64,000 nucleotides of DNA from Bacillota bacterium (GTDB taxonomy: Bacteria; Bacillota; Clostridia; Peptostreptococcales; Anaerovoracaceae), in NCBI GenBank assembly GCA_017431785.1, contig JAFRKJ010000008.1, forward strand, positions 62,001-126,000. The letters are read 5' to 3'. Positions 24,410 through 33,595 of this stretch are shown piece after piece. The translations under genes were made by a program, and so were the position numbers. Position 1 is the first letter of the stretch; each line of letters begins with the position of its first letter. The notes below the pieces were generated by a model. That model did not search any database and was not told the origin of the DNA. It saw only the letters and a list, made by a program, of their open reading frames with translations.

Positions 24410-25876
24410 TTATTTCATTCTTGCCAGCACTTCAGTGACGAGCGCCCATGTTCTCTGGGTTGAGCTGATGCTCAGGGTTTCATTCGGCGTATGTACGTCG
24501 CGTACATCAGGTCCAATGGAAACACAGTCCAGACCAGGGATCTTGCCGGAGAAGTAACCGCACTCCAGACCGGCGTGGATGGCTTCGATAACCATGTCCT
24601 TGCCGCACTGTTCCTTATAAACTTCGCAGATCAGATCACGAAGCGGTGAAACAGGGGAGTACTCCCATCCAGGATAAGGACCTTCTCTTCTGAAACTGCC
24701 GCCGAGCGGTTTGATCTGACATTCCAGACGGCGTGCCAGCATTTCGCATTCGGAATCCACAGAACTGCGGATGCAGAATGTGTATTCCACACAACCAGCA
24801 GCGTCAGCACAACAGTCATCACAGGCGTCGATTGTTTTCAAAACGCCCAGGTTGAGAGATGTCTGCGGCAGACCTTCGATACCGATGGTCATCTTTTCGA
24901 TGCCGTTCGGTGAACCGATCAGATAAGCCTGAACTCTCTCACAGGATGATGCGTCCATTGGATCGATGCTGCAGTCAGTTTCGGCAAATGTCATATCGAA
25001 GTCCGTATCGACTTTGAATTCATGAGCGAAGATAGCCTTACAGGATTCGAATACTTCATGTGCTTTCTCAGCAGACGGCGTCACGATAACTGCAGAAGCG
25101 GATGTTGGTATGACATTGTCCGCAACGCCGCTTTCCAAAGTTACGATGCGGGCGTCCGCAACGTCCTGCAGTTCGTAGAGCAGTCTGCCCAGAACTTTTG
25201 CACCATTTTCCTGACCGAGACTGATTTCTGTGCCGGAGTGGCCGCCTCTGAGTCCGAAGATTTTGATCTCGAAGGCTTTTCCTTCATAGGATTCTCTGGC
25301 GAAAGGAATACATCCGATGCCGGTTACGCCACCGGCGCATCCTACTGTCAGAATACCTTCGTCTTCGGAGTCGATGTTGATGAAACGTCTGCCTTTCAGC
25401 GGTGAAACATCGATGGCTTCCGCGCCGTAGAGGCCGGTTTCTTCTTCTGTGGTGAAGACCATTTCAACTCTTGGATGAGGGAGATTTTCGTCATCGAGGA
25501 TCGCCAGCATAAATGCAGCAGCGATGCCGTCATCTCCGCCGAGGGTCGTGCCTTCCGCGTAGAGGGTGTCACCGTCTAAGACAAGATCCAGACCTTCCTT
25601 GGCCATGTCCTTCGTGCAGGAATCTTCCTGGTTGCAGACCATATCGATATGGCCCTGCAGGATAACAGGTTCGCTGTCCTCATATCCTGCAGAAGCTTCT
25701 TTGATGATGATCACGTTGTTCAGCTCATCCTGATAGAATTCCAGATCTCTGGCTTTTGCAAAATCAACAAGCCAGTCGCTGAGCTGCTTTGTGTTGCCGG
25801 ATCCATGCGGGATCTGGCAGATTGCTTCGAAGTACTGAAAAACTTTTTCAGGTTTTAATCCTTCTAATACAGCCAT
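24410..25876 (-). CDS. pepD: Aminoacyl-histidine dipeptidase PepD (M20 family)
   Basis: Cytoplasmic zinc dipeptidase that releases amino acids from dipeptides. The 488 residues match PepD. Metal and catalytic motifs are visible: QGHIDMVCNQ, TLGGDDGIAAA, the glutamate pair in FTTEEETGLYGA, NIDSEDEG, and GLECGYFSGKIPG near the C-terminus. AAGGAGAACCCGAT precedes the ATG. It sits 15 bases downstream of a YfcC-type transporter on the same strand, a natural peptide or amino acid use unit in a fermenter. Confidence 0.93.
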   Translation of the reverse strand: MAVLEGLKPEKVFQYFEAICQIPHGSGNTKQLSDWLVDFAKARDLEFYQDELNNVIIIKEASAGYEDSEPVILQGHIDMVCNQEDSCTKDMAKEGLDLVLDGDTLYAEGTTLGGDDGIAAAFMLAILDDENLPHPRVEMVFTTEEETGLYGAEAIDVSPLKGRRFINIDSEDEGILTVGCAGGVTGIGCIPFARESYEGKAFEIKIFGLRGGHSGTEISLGQENGAKVLGRLLYELQDVADARIVTLESGVADNVIPTSASAVIVTPSAEKAHEVFESCKAIFAHEFKVDTDFDMTFAETDCSIDPMDASSCERVQAYLIGSPNGIEKMTIGIEGLPQTSLNLGVLKTIDACDDCCADAAGCVEYTFCIRSSVDSECEMLARRLECQIKPLGGSFRREGPYPGWEYSPVSPLRDLICEVYKEQCGKDMVIEAIHAGLECGYFSGKIPGLDCVSIGPDVRDVHTPNETLSISSTQRTWALVTEVLARMK

Positions 25877-25891
25877 ATCGGGTTCTCCTTT

Positions 25892-27442
25892 TTAGGTGAA
25901 CATCAGCTGAGCGACGAGCATGATTGCGCCCCATACAGTCAGTATGATAACGAGCGGCATTGCCAGTCTCAGCCATCTGTCATAAGTAGTTTCAACAACT
26001 TCCAGTGAAGGCATTACGATACCTGTCGGAGTGATGAAAGTGATGATACCCAGACCATATACGTAAGCGGATACGATCAGTTCTCTTGGGATACCTACGA
26101 TATCAGCAAGAGGCGCCATGATAGGAATGGACAGTACAGCCAGTCCTGATGATGAGTTGATGAAGAATCCGAGGATTACATATACCAGCATCAGCAGAAC
26201 GAGGAATACTGCAGGAGGCATGCCGGAGACTGCAGTGGACAGTCCTTCCAGAATCGTTCCGGAAATGTTTCCGTTGTCCAGCAGGATCGTAACAGCTCTT
26301 GCAACACCCAGGATCAGGGCTACGCCTACCAGGTCAGCTGCGCCGTTTACGAATTCACGAACGATGTTCTTTTCGCCGATGCCGCCGATGATACCGATGG
26401 CAACGCCTGAGCACATGAACAGGATTGACAGTTCTTCAAACCACCACCCGAGCTTCATGATGCCGAAAATCATGATGGCAAATGTCAGAACGAATGCCAG
26501 CAGAGCGAGCTTTCTTCTTTTTGTAAATTCCGGAATGTTCTCCATGTCGATGGCGGAGAATTTCTCGTGAACCAGTTCTCTCTGATCGTAAACCAGTGAC
26601 TTCTCTGGGTCCTTCTTGATTTTCTGTGCATATCTCATCAGATAGAGAACTGTGATGATTGTTCCGATCAGCAGACCAACAACTCTGAAGCCGAGGCCGG
26701 CGTTCATGGAAGTTCCTGCAGCATAGGATGCGATACCTACGGAGAATGGGTTGATCGTACTGAACATGCAGCCGATGGTTGATCCCATGTAGATGGCACC
26801 TACAGCAGTGATGGCGTCATAGCCTGCTGCCAGGAACACCGGAACAAGTACCGGATAAAGTGCGATTGTCTCTTCGCAGAAACCTTCAACTGTTCCTGCC
26901 AGAGCGATCAGCGCAGTAACTGCGATCAGGATGATCTGCTCGCGGCCCTTGCAGGATTTCGCCAAAGCGCCGATTCCTGCATTGAATGCGCCGATGTAGT
27001 TGATGACACCGATGGTACCACCGAGCATCAGGATAAAGAATATGATGTCAAAACCATCTGCAGTACCCTGTACCGGAGATGCCAGGAATTCTTTGATGCC
27101 CTGATGATGTGCTTCGACTTTCTGGTATGTGCCAGGAATCGACATTGGCTTGTAGATGTTGCCGTTTGTGAAGTTGTCGAGTCCGGCAGTGATGCCGAAT
27201 TCATCCAGTGTCTCCTGGGTTGCCGGATAAGCAGTCTCTGTGCCCGTTCCAGCTTCTTCATCATAATCTGCGGAGTATACGAGGAACTGGTTTGAACCTT
27301 CATCATATACCAATGTATCGTAATTGCCGGCAGGGATGATCCATGACAGGATTGCTGCCAGAAGAACTACGAGGAAGCAGATTGAGAATGAAGACAGAAA
27401 ACCTCTTTTTTTCTTTTCTTTCTTCTTTAATTTGTTTACCAT
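25892..27442 (-). CDS. YfcC-family transporter (ion-transporter superfamily, possible basic amino acid or peptide carrier)
   Basis: Integral membrane transporter of 516 residues with about 12 spans. A basic N-terminus (MVNKLKKKEKKKRG) precedes the first span and a 90-residue outside loop follows, as in YfcC/AitC proteins. Motifs include AGTVEGFCEETIALYPVLVPV and the second-half GFFINSSSGLAVLSIPIMAPL. I start at the ATG at 27442, 8 bases after GAGGAGG; an upstream start would add 10 residues. It is followed by pepD, so uptake of peptides or amino acids is likely. The specific substrate is not decidable. Confidence 0.85.
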   Translation of the reverse strand: MVNKLKKKEKKKRGFLSSFSICFLVVLLAAILSWIIPAGNYDTLVYDEGSNQFLVYSADYDEEAGTGTETAYPATQETLDEFGITAGLDNFTNGNIYKPMSIPGTYQKVEAHHQGIKEFLASPVQGTADGFDIIFFILMLGGTIGVINYIGAFNAGIGALAKSCKGREQIILIAVTALIALAGTVEGFCEETIALYPVLVPVFLAAGYDAITAVGAIYMGSTIGCMFSTINPFSVGIASYAAGTSMNAGLGFRVVGLLIGTIITVLYLMRYAQKIKKDPEKSLVYDQRELVHEKFSAIDMENIPEFTKRRKLALLAFVLTFAIMIFGIMKLGWWFEELSILFMCSGVAIGIIGGIGEKNIVREFVNGAADLVGVALILGVARAVTILLDNGNISGTILEGLSTAVSGMPPAVFLVLLMLVYVILGFFINSSSGLAVLSIPIMAPLADIVGIPRELIVSAYVYGLGIITFITPTGIVMPSLEVVETTYDRWLRLAMPLVIILTVWGAIMLVAQLMFT

Positions 27443-27555
27443 AAAAAATACCTCCTCTGGTGCAAATACCATAATTACACACGGCTACTATCATACCACT
27501 GAGGAGGTGTAAAATAAATGTAAAAATTGTATTAAGAATGTATTTTGACGTTACG

Positions 27556-28812
27556 TCACCTGATCTGGCCGCTGCCCCATATAATGTACTTAAATGTGCA
27601 GATCTCTTCGAGTCCGAGCGGTCCGCGGGCGTGCAGCTTCTGTGTTGAGATGCCCATTTCACATCCTTGTCCGAACTCGCCGCCGTCGGTGAAGCGGGTC
27701 GATGCGTTGACGTATACTGCCGCAGAGTCGACAAGCGAAGTGAAGAGCCGCGCCGCATCCTCATTTTCAGTAATAATACAGTCTGAATGACCAGTGGAGT
27801 GGGCGTCGATATGAGCGATGGCTTCTTCTGCAGAATCAACGACTTTCACGCCCATGATGTAATTCAGAAATTCTGTATCGAAGTCATCAGGTCCAGCGGC
27901 AGTTCCTTCTATGATTCCGGCAGCCGTTTCATCAAGTCTCAGTTCAACCGGCGTTGCTCCTGCCTTTGCACGGTCTGCAACGAGCCTGTTGTAGTACTTT
28001 GGCAGGAATTCCCGGGCGATATCTTTATGCACAATGCAGACCTCAGCTGCGTTGCAGACGGAAGGGCGGCTTGTCTTCGCATTCTCGAGAATGTTCAGTG
28101 CAATTTCCTGATCAGCATCTTTATCGACGTAGATGTGGCAGATGCCGGTGCCGGTTTCAAGGACAGGAACCTTCGCGTTATCCACACAGGATTTGATGAG
28201 CCCCTTGCCGCCGCGCGGAATGAGCAGGTCGATGATGCCCCGTGCTTCCATGATTTCGGCAGCGGACTGGCGGGTGGTATCTTCAATCAACTCGATGGAG
28301 TTCTCCGGAAGTCCTGCTTCCGCAAGACCGCTTTTCAGAGCTTTTACGATTTCTGCTGCGGAGCGGTGTGCTTCTTTACCACATCTGAGCACGCAGGCAG
28401 AACCTGCTTTGATTGCCAAAGCAGCCGCATCTGATGTGACGTTCGGTCTGCTCTCGTAGATGATGGCGATGACTCCCATCGGAACGAGAACTTTGGTGAT
28501 TTTGATTCCATTCGGACGTTCGTGTTCCGATAACACCTTGCCAACAGGGTCAGGCAGCGCCGCTACCTGACGGATACCGTCTGCCATACTGCTGATGCGT
28601 TCTTCGCTGAGCGCGAGTCTATCCAGCATGACATCCGAAATAATGCCCCTCTGGGATTTCATATCCTCCGCATTTGCTGCGAGAATCGGAGCAGTGTTCT
28701 TTTCCAGAGCATCCGCCATGCGGTTCAGTGCCAGGTTTTTTGTTTCCGTACTTGCCGCAGCCAGTGCAGTACGTGCGCTGCGCGCGCTTTTCATCAGTTC
28801 TTGTGTATTCAT
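27556..28812 (-). CDS. proA: Gamma-glutamyl phosphate reductase
   Basis: Second step of proline synthesis, reducing glutamyl phosphate with NADPH. The 418-residue product has the family length. The catalytic cysteine is in [15 protein letters not shown] near residue 255, and [20 protein letters not shown] and [10 protein letters not shown] are characteristic. A ribosome site AGGAGAACAATCAG precedes the ATG. It lies 31 bases after proB on the same strand; proC is not in the window. Confidence 0.96.
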   Translation of the reverse strand: MNTQELMKSARSARTALAAASTETKNLALNRMADALEKNTAPILAANAEDMKSQRGIISDVMLDRLALSEERISSMADGIRQVAALPDPVGKVLSEHERPNGIKITKVLVPMGVIAIIYESRPNVTSDAAALAIKAGSACVLRCGKEAHRSAAEIVKALKSGLAEAGLPENSIELIEDTTRQSAAEIMEARGIIDLLIPRGGKGLIKSCVDNAKVPVLETGTGICHIYVDKDADQEIALNILENAKTSRPSVCNAAEVCIVHKDIAREFLPKYYNRLVADRAKAGATPVELRLDETAAGIIEGTAAGPDDFDTEFLNYIMGVKVVDSAEEAIAHIDAHSTGHSDCIITENEDAARLFTSLVDSAAVYVNASTRFTDGGEFGQGCEMGISTQKLHARGPLGLEEICTFKYIIWGSGQIR

Positions 28813-28843
28813 CTGATTGTTCTCCTGAATCTATCCTGTGAAT

Positions 28844-29620
28844 CTATCTTGATCTGTTTCCTTTGAATAACGTTCCGGCGCTCTTGCCTTCAACGATATC
28901 GTAGAGCTTGTATGGGTCATTGCCGTTGATGATAATCATGTCGCAGCCTGATTCTGTAACCATCTGCGCTGCACCGATCTTCGTCGCCATACCGCCGGTT
29001 CCCAGGCTGGAACCTGCGCCTCCTGCAAAAGCTTCGATTTCTTTGGTGATTTCTTCGACGGTTTCAATGAGCCGTGCGGAAGGGTCTTTATTAGGATCCG
29101 CAGTGAACAGTCCGTCGATATCCGACATGAGAATGAGAATATCCGCTCCGATCGTTTTGGCAACGATAGCACCGAGAGTATCATTATCGCCGACGCTGTT
29201 GATCTCCGTCGTGGCAACAGTATCATTTTCATTCACGATCGGCAGCGCGCCGAACGCAAGAAGCGTCTTCATGGTGTTCTCAAAATTCGCCCGGCGCTCC
29301 GGATCCTCGATATCTTCGCTTGTGATGAGGATCTGCCCGACAGTGTGGCTGTATTTGAGGAACAGGGTGTCATATGTGTGCATGAGTTCACACTGGCCGA
29401 CGGCTGCCGCGGCCTGTTTCGCCGGGATGTTCATATGAGCCCGGTCCATGTTGAGTTTGCCGATGCCCATGCCGATGGCGCCGGATGATACGAGTATGAT
29501 TTCATGGCCGGCGTTCTTCAGATCGGCCAGAACCTTGACAAGTTCTTCTACATTTCTGATGTTCAGTCTGCCGCCTGGATGAGCTAGGGTAGATGTTCCG
29601 ATTTTTACTACAATTCTCAT
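28844..29620 (-). CDS. proB: Glutamate 5-kinase (kinase domain only)
   Basis: First step of proline synthesis, phosphorylating glutamate. It has 258 residues, an amino-acid-kinase domain with VKIGTSTLAHPGGRLN at the start, VSSGAIGMG near residue 45, and GTGGMATKIGAAQMV near residue 210. The C-terminal PUA domain of E. coli ProB is absent, as in many Firmicutes. It is first in a two-gene proB-proA operon. Confidence 0.95.
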   Translation of the reverse strand: MRIVVKIGTSTLAHPGGRLNIRNVEELVKVLADLKNAGHEIILVSSGAIGMGIGKLNMDRAHMNIPAKQAAAAVGQCELMHTYDTLFLKYSHTVGQILITSEDIEDPERRANFENTMKTLLAFGALPIVNENDTVATTEINSVGDNDTLGAIVAKTIGADILILMSDIDGLFTADPNKDPSARLIETVEEITKEIEAFAGGAGSSLGTGGMATKIGAAQMVTESGCDMIIINGNDPYKLYDIVEGKSAGTLFKGNRSR

Positions 29621-29754
29621 TTGTTTACCTTCTCATTTCAGATACTGTTTCCTTGTTCAGATTTTAGCACTGCAGGGGATATGCGTCAAAGATAATGACT
29701 TTTGTCCGTGCATAATATTATAATACTTATGGAACAGGGGGCTGTAATTCCGAT

Positions 29755-30364
29755 ATGATCATCAACACCGGACAAAGAACTGACATACCTGCATTCTACT
29801 CAGAATGGTTTGCCAACCGTCTCAAAGAAGGTTATGTTTGTGTGCGCAATCCGTATAATCCTAAACAGGTCAGCAGGTACAGACTCAATCCTTCCGTTGT
29901 AGATGTGATCGGGTTCTGCACAAAAAATCCTGCGCCTATGTTCAAATACATGGATCTTCTGCAGGATTACGGTCAATACTGGTTTGTCACCATTACATCT
30001 TATGGGAAAGATATCGAGCCGAATGTCCCCGACAAGCACAGGCTTCTTGAGGATTTCAAAAAACTATCGAGCATAGCCGGCGCAAATGCAACAGGATGGC
30101 GGTATGACCCCATTCTCCTGAACGATAAATATACAAAGGAGTATCATATCAGAGCCTTTGAAAAAATGGCTTCACAGCTGCAGACACTTATGCAGATACT
30201 GCTATGCGAATAATGATGCTGCAGCAGTAGCCGCAAACTACAAAAAACATGATCCCCAATCACCGTTCCTGATCGGCAATTACGAAAGCGATGACAAAAT
30301 CAATGATGTTCGGCAAGATTCCTGGATAGATCTTCAGACAACGTGGGATGATCTTCAGATCTAA
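29755..30364 (+). pseudogene. Decayed DUF1848 gene (internal deletion plus frameshift)
   Basis: The first 140 codons match the DUF1848 family closely (TGQRTDIPAFYSEWF, RNPYNPKQVSRYRL, FCTKNPAPMFKYMD, YGKDIEPNVPDKHRLLEDF, WRYDPILLNDKYT). The reading frame then stops at 30211, but in another frame the family's C-terminal motif continues (CRHLCRYCYANND, then DPQSPFLIGNYESDDKI, to 30364). The normal protein is about 300 residues; the middle part between the two blocks, with its usual cysteines, is missing. So a deletion near 30170-30185 removed part of the gene and shifted the frame. A sequencing error alone would not explain the lost segment. Confidence 0.8.
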
Positions 30365-30448
30365 AAAATATCAAGGGGTAAATGTATCCATTATTTCGTG
30401 AAATGAAACAGAATTGGATACTTTTACCCTTTCAACCAGATCGTTCGT

Positions 30449-30505
30449 TTAAAAATAAAAAAATAATGGGCTGCGTCCTACTCTCCGTACTACGCAGCCC
30501 ATTAT
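30449..30505 (-). terminator. Intrinsic terminator of the 55-bp-repeat transcript
   Basis: ATAATGGGCTGCGT (30463-30476) pairs perfectly over 14 bases with ACGCAGCCCATTAT (30492-30505). Only the minus-strand side is followed by a long T run (TTTTTTTATTTTT), so it terminates minus-strand transcription. Confidence 0.85.
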
Positions 30506-31093
30506 CTGTCAACTTGTAACACCCTCATTTCTTTTACCTCCTTTTCCTGCGGCTGATCGTGCTCCGGGCTTCCACTTCCCCCGGTCGGGCTTCTCATCGA
30601 ATCCTCGCTTCCGCTACGCTGTCCACATCCCGGCAAACCTTGCTAATTCTTCGATTCTTCCGTTAGTTCGGTAATTCTTACGATGTGCAAATGTGCTTCG
30701 CCAATTCTACGATTCTTTGCTAGTTCCGTACATAGGATCTTGCATCTGTGCTTCGCTAATTCTACGATTCTTGGTTAGTTCCGTACGTTAGTCGATGCAT
30801 CTGTGCTTCGCTAATTCTACGATTCTTTGCTAGTTCCGTACCTTAGATCCTGCATCCTTGCTTCGCCAATTCTTCGATTCTCTGCTGGTTCCACTCGCGA
30901 GATTGTACAGTGCGCTTCGGTGCTCGGCCAATTCTTCGATTCTTTGCTGGCTATGAATTCTTTCACGGGTTTCGCTAATTCTACGATTCTTTGCTAGTTC
31001 CGCTCGCCAACCCCTGCATCCGTTGCCGCTTTTCAAAGCTATAAGGTATTTATTTGTTGATCAGAATTCTTACATTTCTGTCTTCCTTCTGTT
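30455..31093 (-). ncRNA. Candidate structured or regulatory RNA made of 55-nt repeats
   Basis: A minus-strand promoter (31100-31128) and a strong minus-strand terminator (30449-30505) bound about 640 bases that hold seven copies of a repeat near 55 bases long. The period is not a multiple of three, the copies fall in different frames and contain stops, so a repeat protein is unlikely. Past the array, between 30505 and 30640, the strand carries GC-richer unique sequence and a lone ribosome-site-like AAAGGAGGTAAAAGAA before an 8-codon frame. I know no RNA family that matches. The transcript is inferred from promoter, terminator and array, not observed. Confidence 0.45.
30641..31020. repeat. Tandem array of seven degenerate 55-bp repeats
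   Basis: The core AATTCTWCGATTCT begins at 30645, 30703, 30758, 30813, 30868, 30930 and 30977, giving steps of 58, 55, 55, 55, 62 and 47 bases. Each core is preceded by GCTTCGCT or a variant and followed by TTGCTAGTTCCGTAC or a variant. The middle three copies are the most alike; the edges have drifted. Confidence 0.9.
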
Positions 31094-31099
31094 GACATT

Positions 31100-31128
31100 A
31101 AAATACATTACTGCGCTAAACAAGTCAA
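31100..31128 (-). promoter_or_regulatory. Predicted promoter reading into the 55-bp repeats
   Basis: On the minus strand TTGACT (31123-31128), a 17-base spacer and TATTTT (31100-31105). It would start a transcript near 31093 that enters the repeat array. Confidence 0.4.
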
Positions 31129-31212
31129 TAGGTTTGGGGCATGTCTTTTGTTGTTTTTATGTACTAAAAATACATCTGAAGACAATGCCTTCACACGTGA
31201 AAGTGAGAGGTA

Positions 31213-31221
31213 TGGTATAAT
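31213..31221 (+). promoter_or_regulatory. Extended -10 promoter of the zincin gene
   Basis: TGGTATAAT is a consensus extended -10, 67 bases upstream of the ATG at 31289. The region between this and the repeat array shows no gene on the plus strand. Confidence 0.55.
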
Positions 31222-31288
31222 GTGTCTGCGTGTTTGAGAAACACAAGATACAGTAAAAAGGGCAGTAGTTGCAGTGAGGAGAAACGAG

Positions 31289-31666
31289 ATGGATCTGAAC
31301 AGGATGGGAGAGATACTGGATGATCTGGCGGAAGAGATTCCAGAGGAGTTCTATAGAGATTTAAGCGCAGGAATCGTCCTGACTCCGGAGATCAAAAAGA
31401 GCCCATACGGTGATGACATGACGATCATGGGTGAGTATGTCCGGTCGAATCTGGGGCGGGGCATTAAGATATACGGCGGCTCCATCAACAGTGTCTACGG
31501 ATGGATGTCGGAAGAACAGATGACTGAACAACTGCGGGAAGTGCTTCGACATGAGTTCACACACCACATCGAATCCCTGGCAGGGGAGAGGGGATTGGAG
31601 ATCAAGGACGAAGAACAGATCCGGGAGTATCTGGAACGCAAAAGCAAAAGAACGAAAAGATTATAA
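31289..31666 (+). CDS. Small zincin-like metallopeptidase-family protein
   Basis: A 125-residue cytoplasmic protein with a clear zinc motif, HEFTHHIE (HExxH) near residue 93, followed by a glutamate in SLAGERGLE. This is the layout of the PF06262 zincin-like family, whose targets are unknown. The start at 31289 follows GAGGAGAAACGAG; a start 15 bases earlier is less well placed. The C-terminus is very basic and charged (YLERKSKRTKRL). It stands alone with its own promoter. Confidence 0.8.
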   Translation: MDLNRMGEILDDLAEEIPEEFYRDLSAGIVLTPEIKKSPYGDDMTIMGEYVRSNLGRGIKIYGGSINSVYGWMSEEQMTEQLREVLRHEFTHHIESLAGERGLEIKDEEQIREYLERKSKRTKRL

Positions 31667-31695
31667 CGAAAAGAAAACAGGAACAGAAAACTAAA

Positions 31696-31720
31696 ATGGA
31701 GCTGCGTGATGCAGCTCCAT
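31696..31720. terminator. Hairpin between the zincin gene and ilvE
   Basis: ATGGAGCTGC and GCAGCTCCAT form a 10-bp stem with a 5-base loop between two convergent genes. The flanking A and T runs are interrupted, so termination strength is uncertain. Confidence 0.5.
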
Positions 31721-31749
31721 CATTGATTGCTTTTGCATTTAGAATTCGA

Positions 31750-32781
31750 TTAGAGTTCGATCTCGTGGATCCAGCCTTCCGGTCCTTCGATTCTTCCCAT
31801 CTGGATTCCGGTCAGTGTATCGTAGAGCTTCTTGAGTGTAGGTCCCATTTCATCCATACCGCTCGGGAAGGCGATTTCTCTACCGTGGTCGTTGATCTTA
31901 CCTACTGGTGAGATAACGGCTGCTGTTCCGCAGAGTCCGCATTCTGCGAATTCAGGAACCTCTTCAAATTTCACTTCTCTTGTTTCTGTTTCCATGCCGA
32001 GGACGTCGCTCGCAACGACCATCAGACTTCTTCTCGTTACGGATGGAAGGATGGAATCGGAATGTGACTTCGGTGTTACGACCTTGCCGTCTTTCGTGAT
32101 GAAGATGAAGTTCGCACCGCCTGTCTCTTCAACGCAGGTTCTCGTGCCTGCATCCAGATACATGTTCTCTGCAAAACCTTCTGCATGAGCGAGTTCGCCT
32201 GCATAGAGGCTCATCGCATAGTTCAGACCTGCTTTGATGTTGCCTGTTCCGTGTGGAGCCGCTCTGTCGAAGTCAGATACCTTGATGACGATTGGTTTGA
32301 TGCCTTCTTTGAAATAAGGTCCAACCGGCATGCACATCATACGGAATTCAAAAGAAGGAGCAGGTGCAACGCCGATCATCGGACCGCTTCCATAGATGAA
32401 TGGACGGATGTACAATGTAGCGCCGCTGCCGTATGGAGGCACCCAATCTGCATTTGCTTTTACCAGCATGTCGAGGGCCTTCATGAACATATCTTCAGGT
32501 ACTGGCGGCATTGCCAGTCTTACAGCCGAGTCAATCATTCTCTGGGCGTTCAGATCAGGACGGAAGGTAACAATCTTGCCGTCTTCTGTTCTGTATGCTT
32601 TCAGACCTTCAAATACAGTCTGTGCATACTGCAGGACGCATGCGCACTCTGAAATGTGTACGGTAGGATCAGTTGTTAACTCCAGCTCGCTCCATTTGCC
32701 ATCCTGATAAGATGCAGTGACACGGTAATCAGTTGGCTGATACGTGAAGCTGAGGCTGCCCCAATCAATGTTTTTAGTCAT
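31750..32781 (-). CDS. ilvE: Branched-chain amino acid aminotransferase
   Basis: PLP enzyme interconverting leucine, isoleucine and valine with their 2-oxo acids. The 343 residues fit the longer (BCAT type 2) class IV transaminases. The PLP lysine is in GTGNIKAGLNYAMSL near residue 186, FEGLKAYR and CVEETGGANFIF are family motifs, and the C-terminal GTAAVISPVG binds cofactor phosphate. The ATG follows AAAGGAGAATAAATAT. It may serve synthesis or amino acid fermentation. No other ilv genes are nearby. Confidence 0.95.
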   Translation of the reverse strand: MTKNIDWGSLSFTYQPTDYRVTASYQDGKWSELELTTDPTVHISECACVLQYAQTVFEGLKAYRTEDGKIVTFRPDLNAQRMIDSAVRLAMPPVPEDMFMKALDMLVKANADWVPPYGSGATLYIRPFIYGSGPMIGVAPAPSFEFRMMCMPVGPYFKEGIKPIVIKVSDFDRAAPHGTGNIKAGLNYAMSLYAGELAHAEGFAENMYLDAGTRTCVEETGGANFIFITKDGKVVTPKSHSDSILPSVTRRSLMVVASDVLGMETETREVKFEEVPEFAECGLCGTAAVISPVGKINDHGREIAFPSGMDEMGPTLKKLYDTLTGIQMGRIEGPEGWIHEIEL

Positions 32782-32825
32782 ATATTTATTCTCCTTTCAG
32801 AAATTATCATCTGTTTATCATTCTA

Positions 32826-33584
32826 TCACAAAGAAGTATTAAACGGAACATATTTCAGCCAAAGACTGTCCTCCGGAAGCTGATTTATTTCCGTAAGCCT
32901 GAATTGTGAAAAAGCAAAGGCAGCAGCGTCCTGTTTGTCACCTTTTTCGCTGTGGAGAGGGCGGTCAAAGAGACCTGCCGAGGATGTGTTTCCGTCGATC
33001 ATCGGCAGGATCACCAGATTGAGTTCATCGATGCATCCGGCTCTCAGAAATGTCCAGTTCATCTGTCCGCCGCCGGTAAGAAGGATGCGCTGAATACCGA
33101 AGGAGGTCTGCAGTTTACTGAGCGCAAGTTGGAGATCCAGTTCCGCTTCTCCGGCAAAAATATAGGAGATGCCGCGTGCTTTGAGGTATGCCGAATATCT
33201 GCGGTCTACATCTTCAGTGAGAATTTCAATGACATGCGCCTTGGGATTTCCCCTGTGTATGACCGTATTCTTGTTCCATCTGAGTGTGCCTTCCGGGTCA
33301 ACGCAGACGATGTAGCGGCCAAAACATGGCTCAGCGATGAAGTCCTCCCGAGAACAAGCGGCATCGACGGGCTCATCCGGGAGGTCACCTGGCTGCAGAA
33401 ATCCATCTGAGTAGATTTCACCGCAGGTCACTGCGCCGTTCATGACAGCGTCTGCCCGATAGTTTTTTCTTATTTCATTGTCTTTTTCATACACGGCTTC
33501 CGCTGCAGGCGTGAAAAAAAACTTTCCGCTGATTCTTCCATCGATGGAAGCCTGCATATGGCAGATGACATATGGTCGGTTCAT
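32826..33584 (-). CDS. RibD C-terminal-domain (dihydrofolate-reductase-like) protein
   Basis: A 252-residue protein with the RibD_C reductase fold: opening PYVICHMQASIDGRISGKFF, the NADPH-binding region RILLTGGGQMNWTFLRAGCIDELNLVILP near residue 170, then a C-terminal beta strand. The family includes pyrimidine reductases and antibiotic-tolerance reductases. No deaminase domain or rib genes are present, so the reaction is undefined. It ends 44 bases before ilvE and starts 12 bases after the DUF2804 gene, suggesting one minus-strand transcript. Confidence 0.8.
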   Translation of the reverse strand: MNRPYVICHMQASIDGRISGKFFFTPAAEAVYEKDNEIRKNYRADAVMNGAVTCGEIYSDGFLQPGDLPDEPVDAACSREDFIAEPCFGRYIVCVDPEGTLRWNKNTVIHRGNPKAHVIEILTEDVDRRYSAYLKARGISYIFAGEAELDLQLALSKLQTSFGIQRILLTGGGQMNWTFLRAGCIDELNLVILPMIDGNTSSAGLFDRPLHSEKGDKQDAAAFAFSQFRLTEINQLPEDSLWLKYVPFNTSL

Positions 33585-33595
33585 ATTGTTACCTC

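Noticed and set aside
27544..27556. Palindrome TGACGTTACGTCA near the end of proA
   Set aside because: It is short, isolated and at the 3' end of the gene, with no T run; chance or a minor feature.
30641..31020. CRISPR array
   Set aside because: The unit is similar over almost its whole length, so there are no unique spacers; the steps vary from 47 to 62 bases, copies are degenerate, and no cas genes are near.
30830..31036. A 68-codon minus-strand frame within the repeats (with ELAKNRRISE and RIEELAE)
   Set aside because: The frame shifts from one repeat to the next and stops after three copies, and there is no proper ribosome site, so the peptide repeats are by-products of the DNA repeat.
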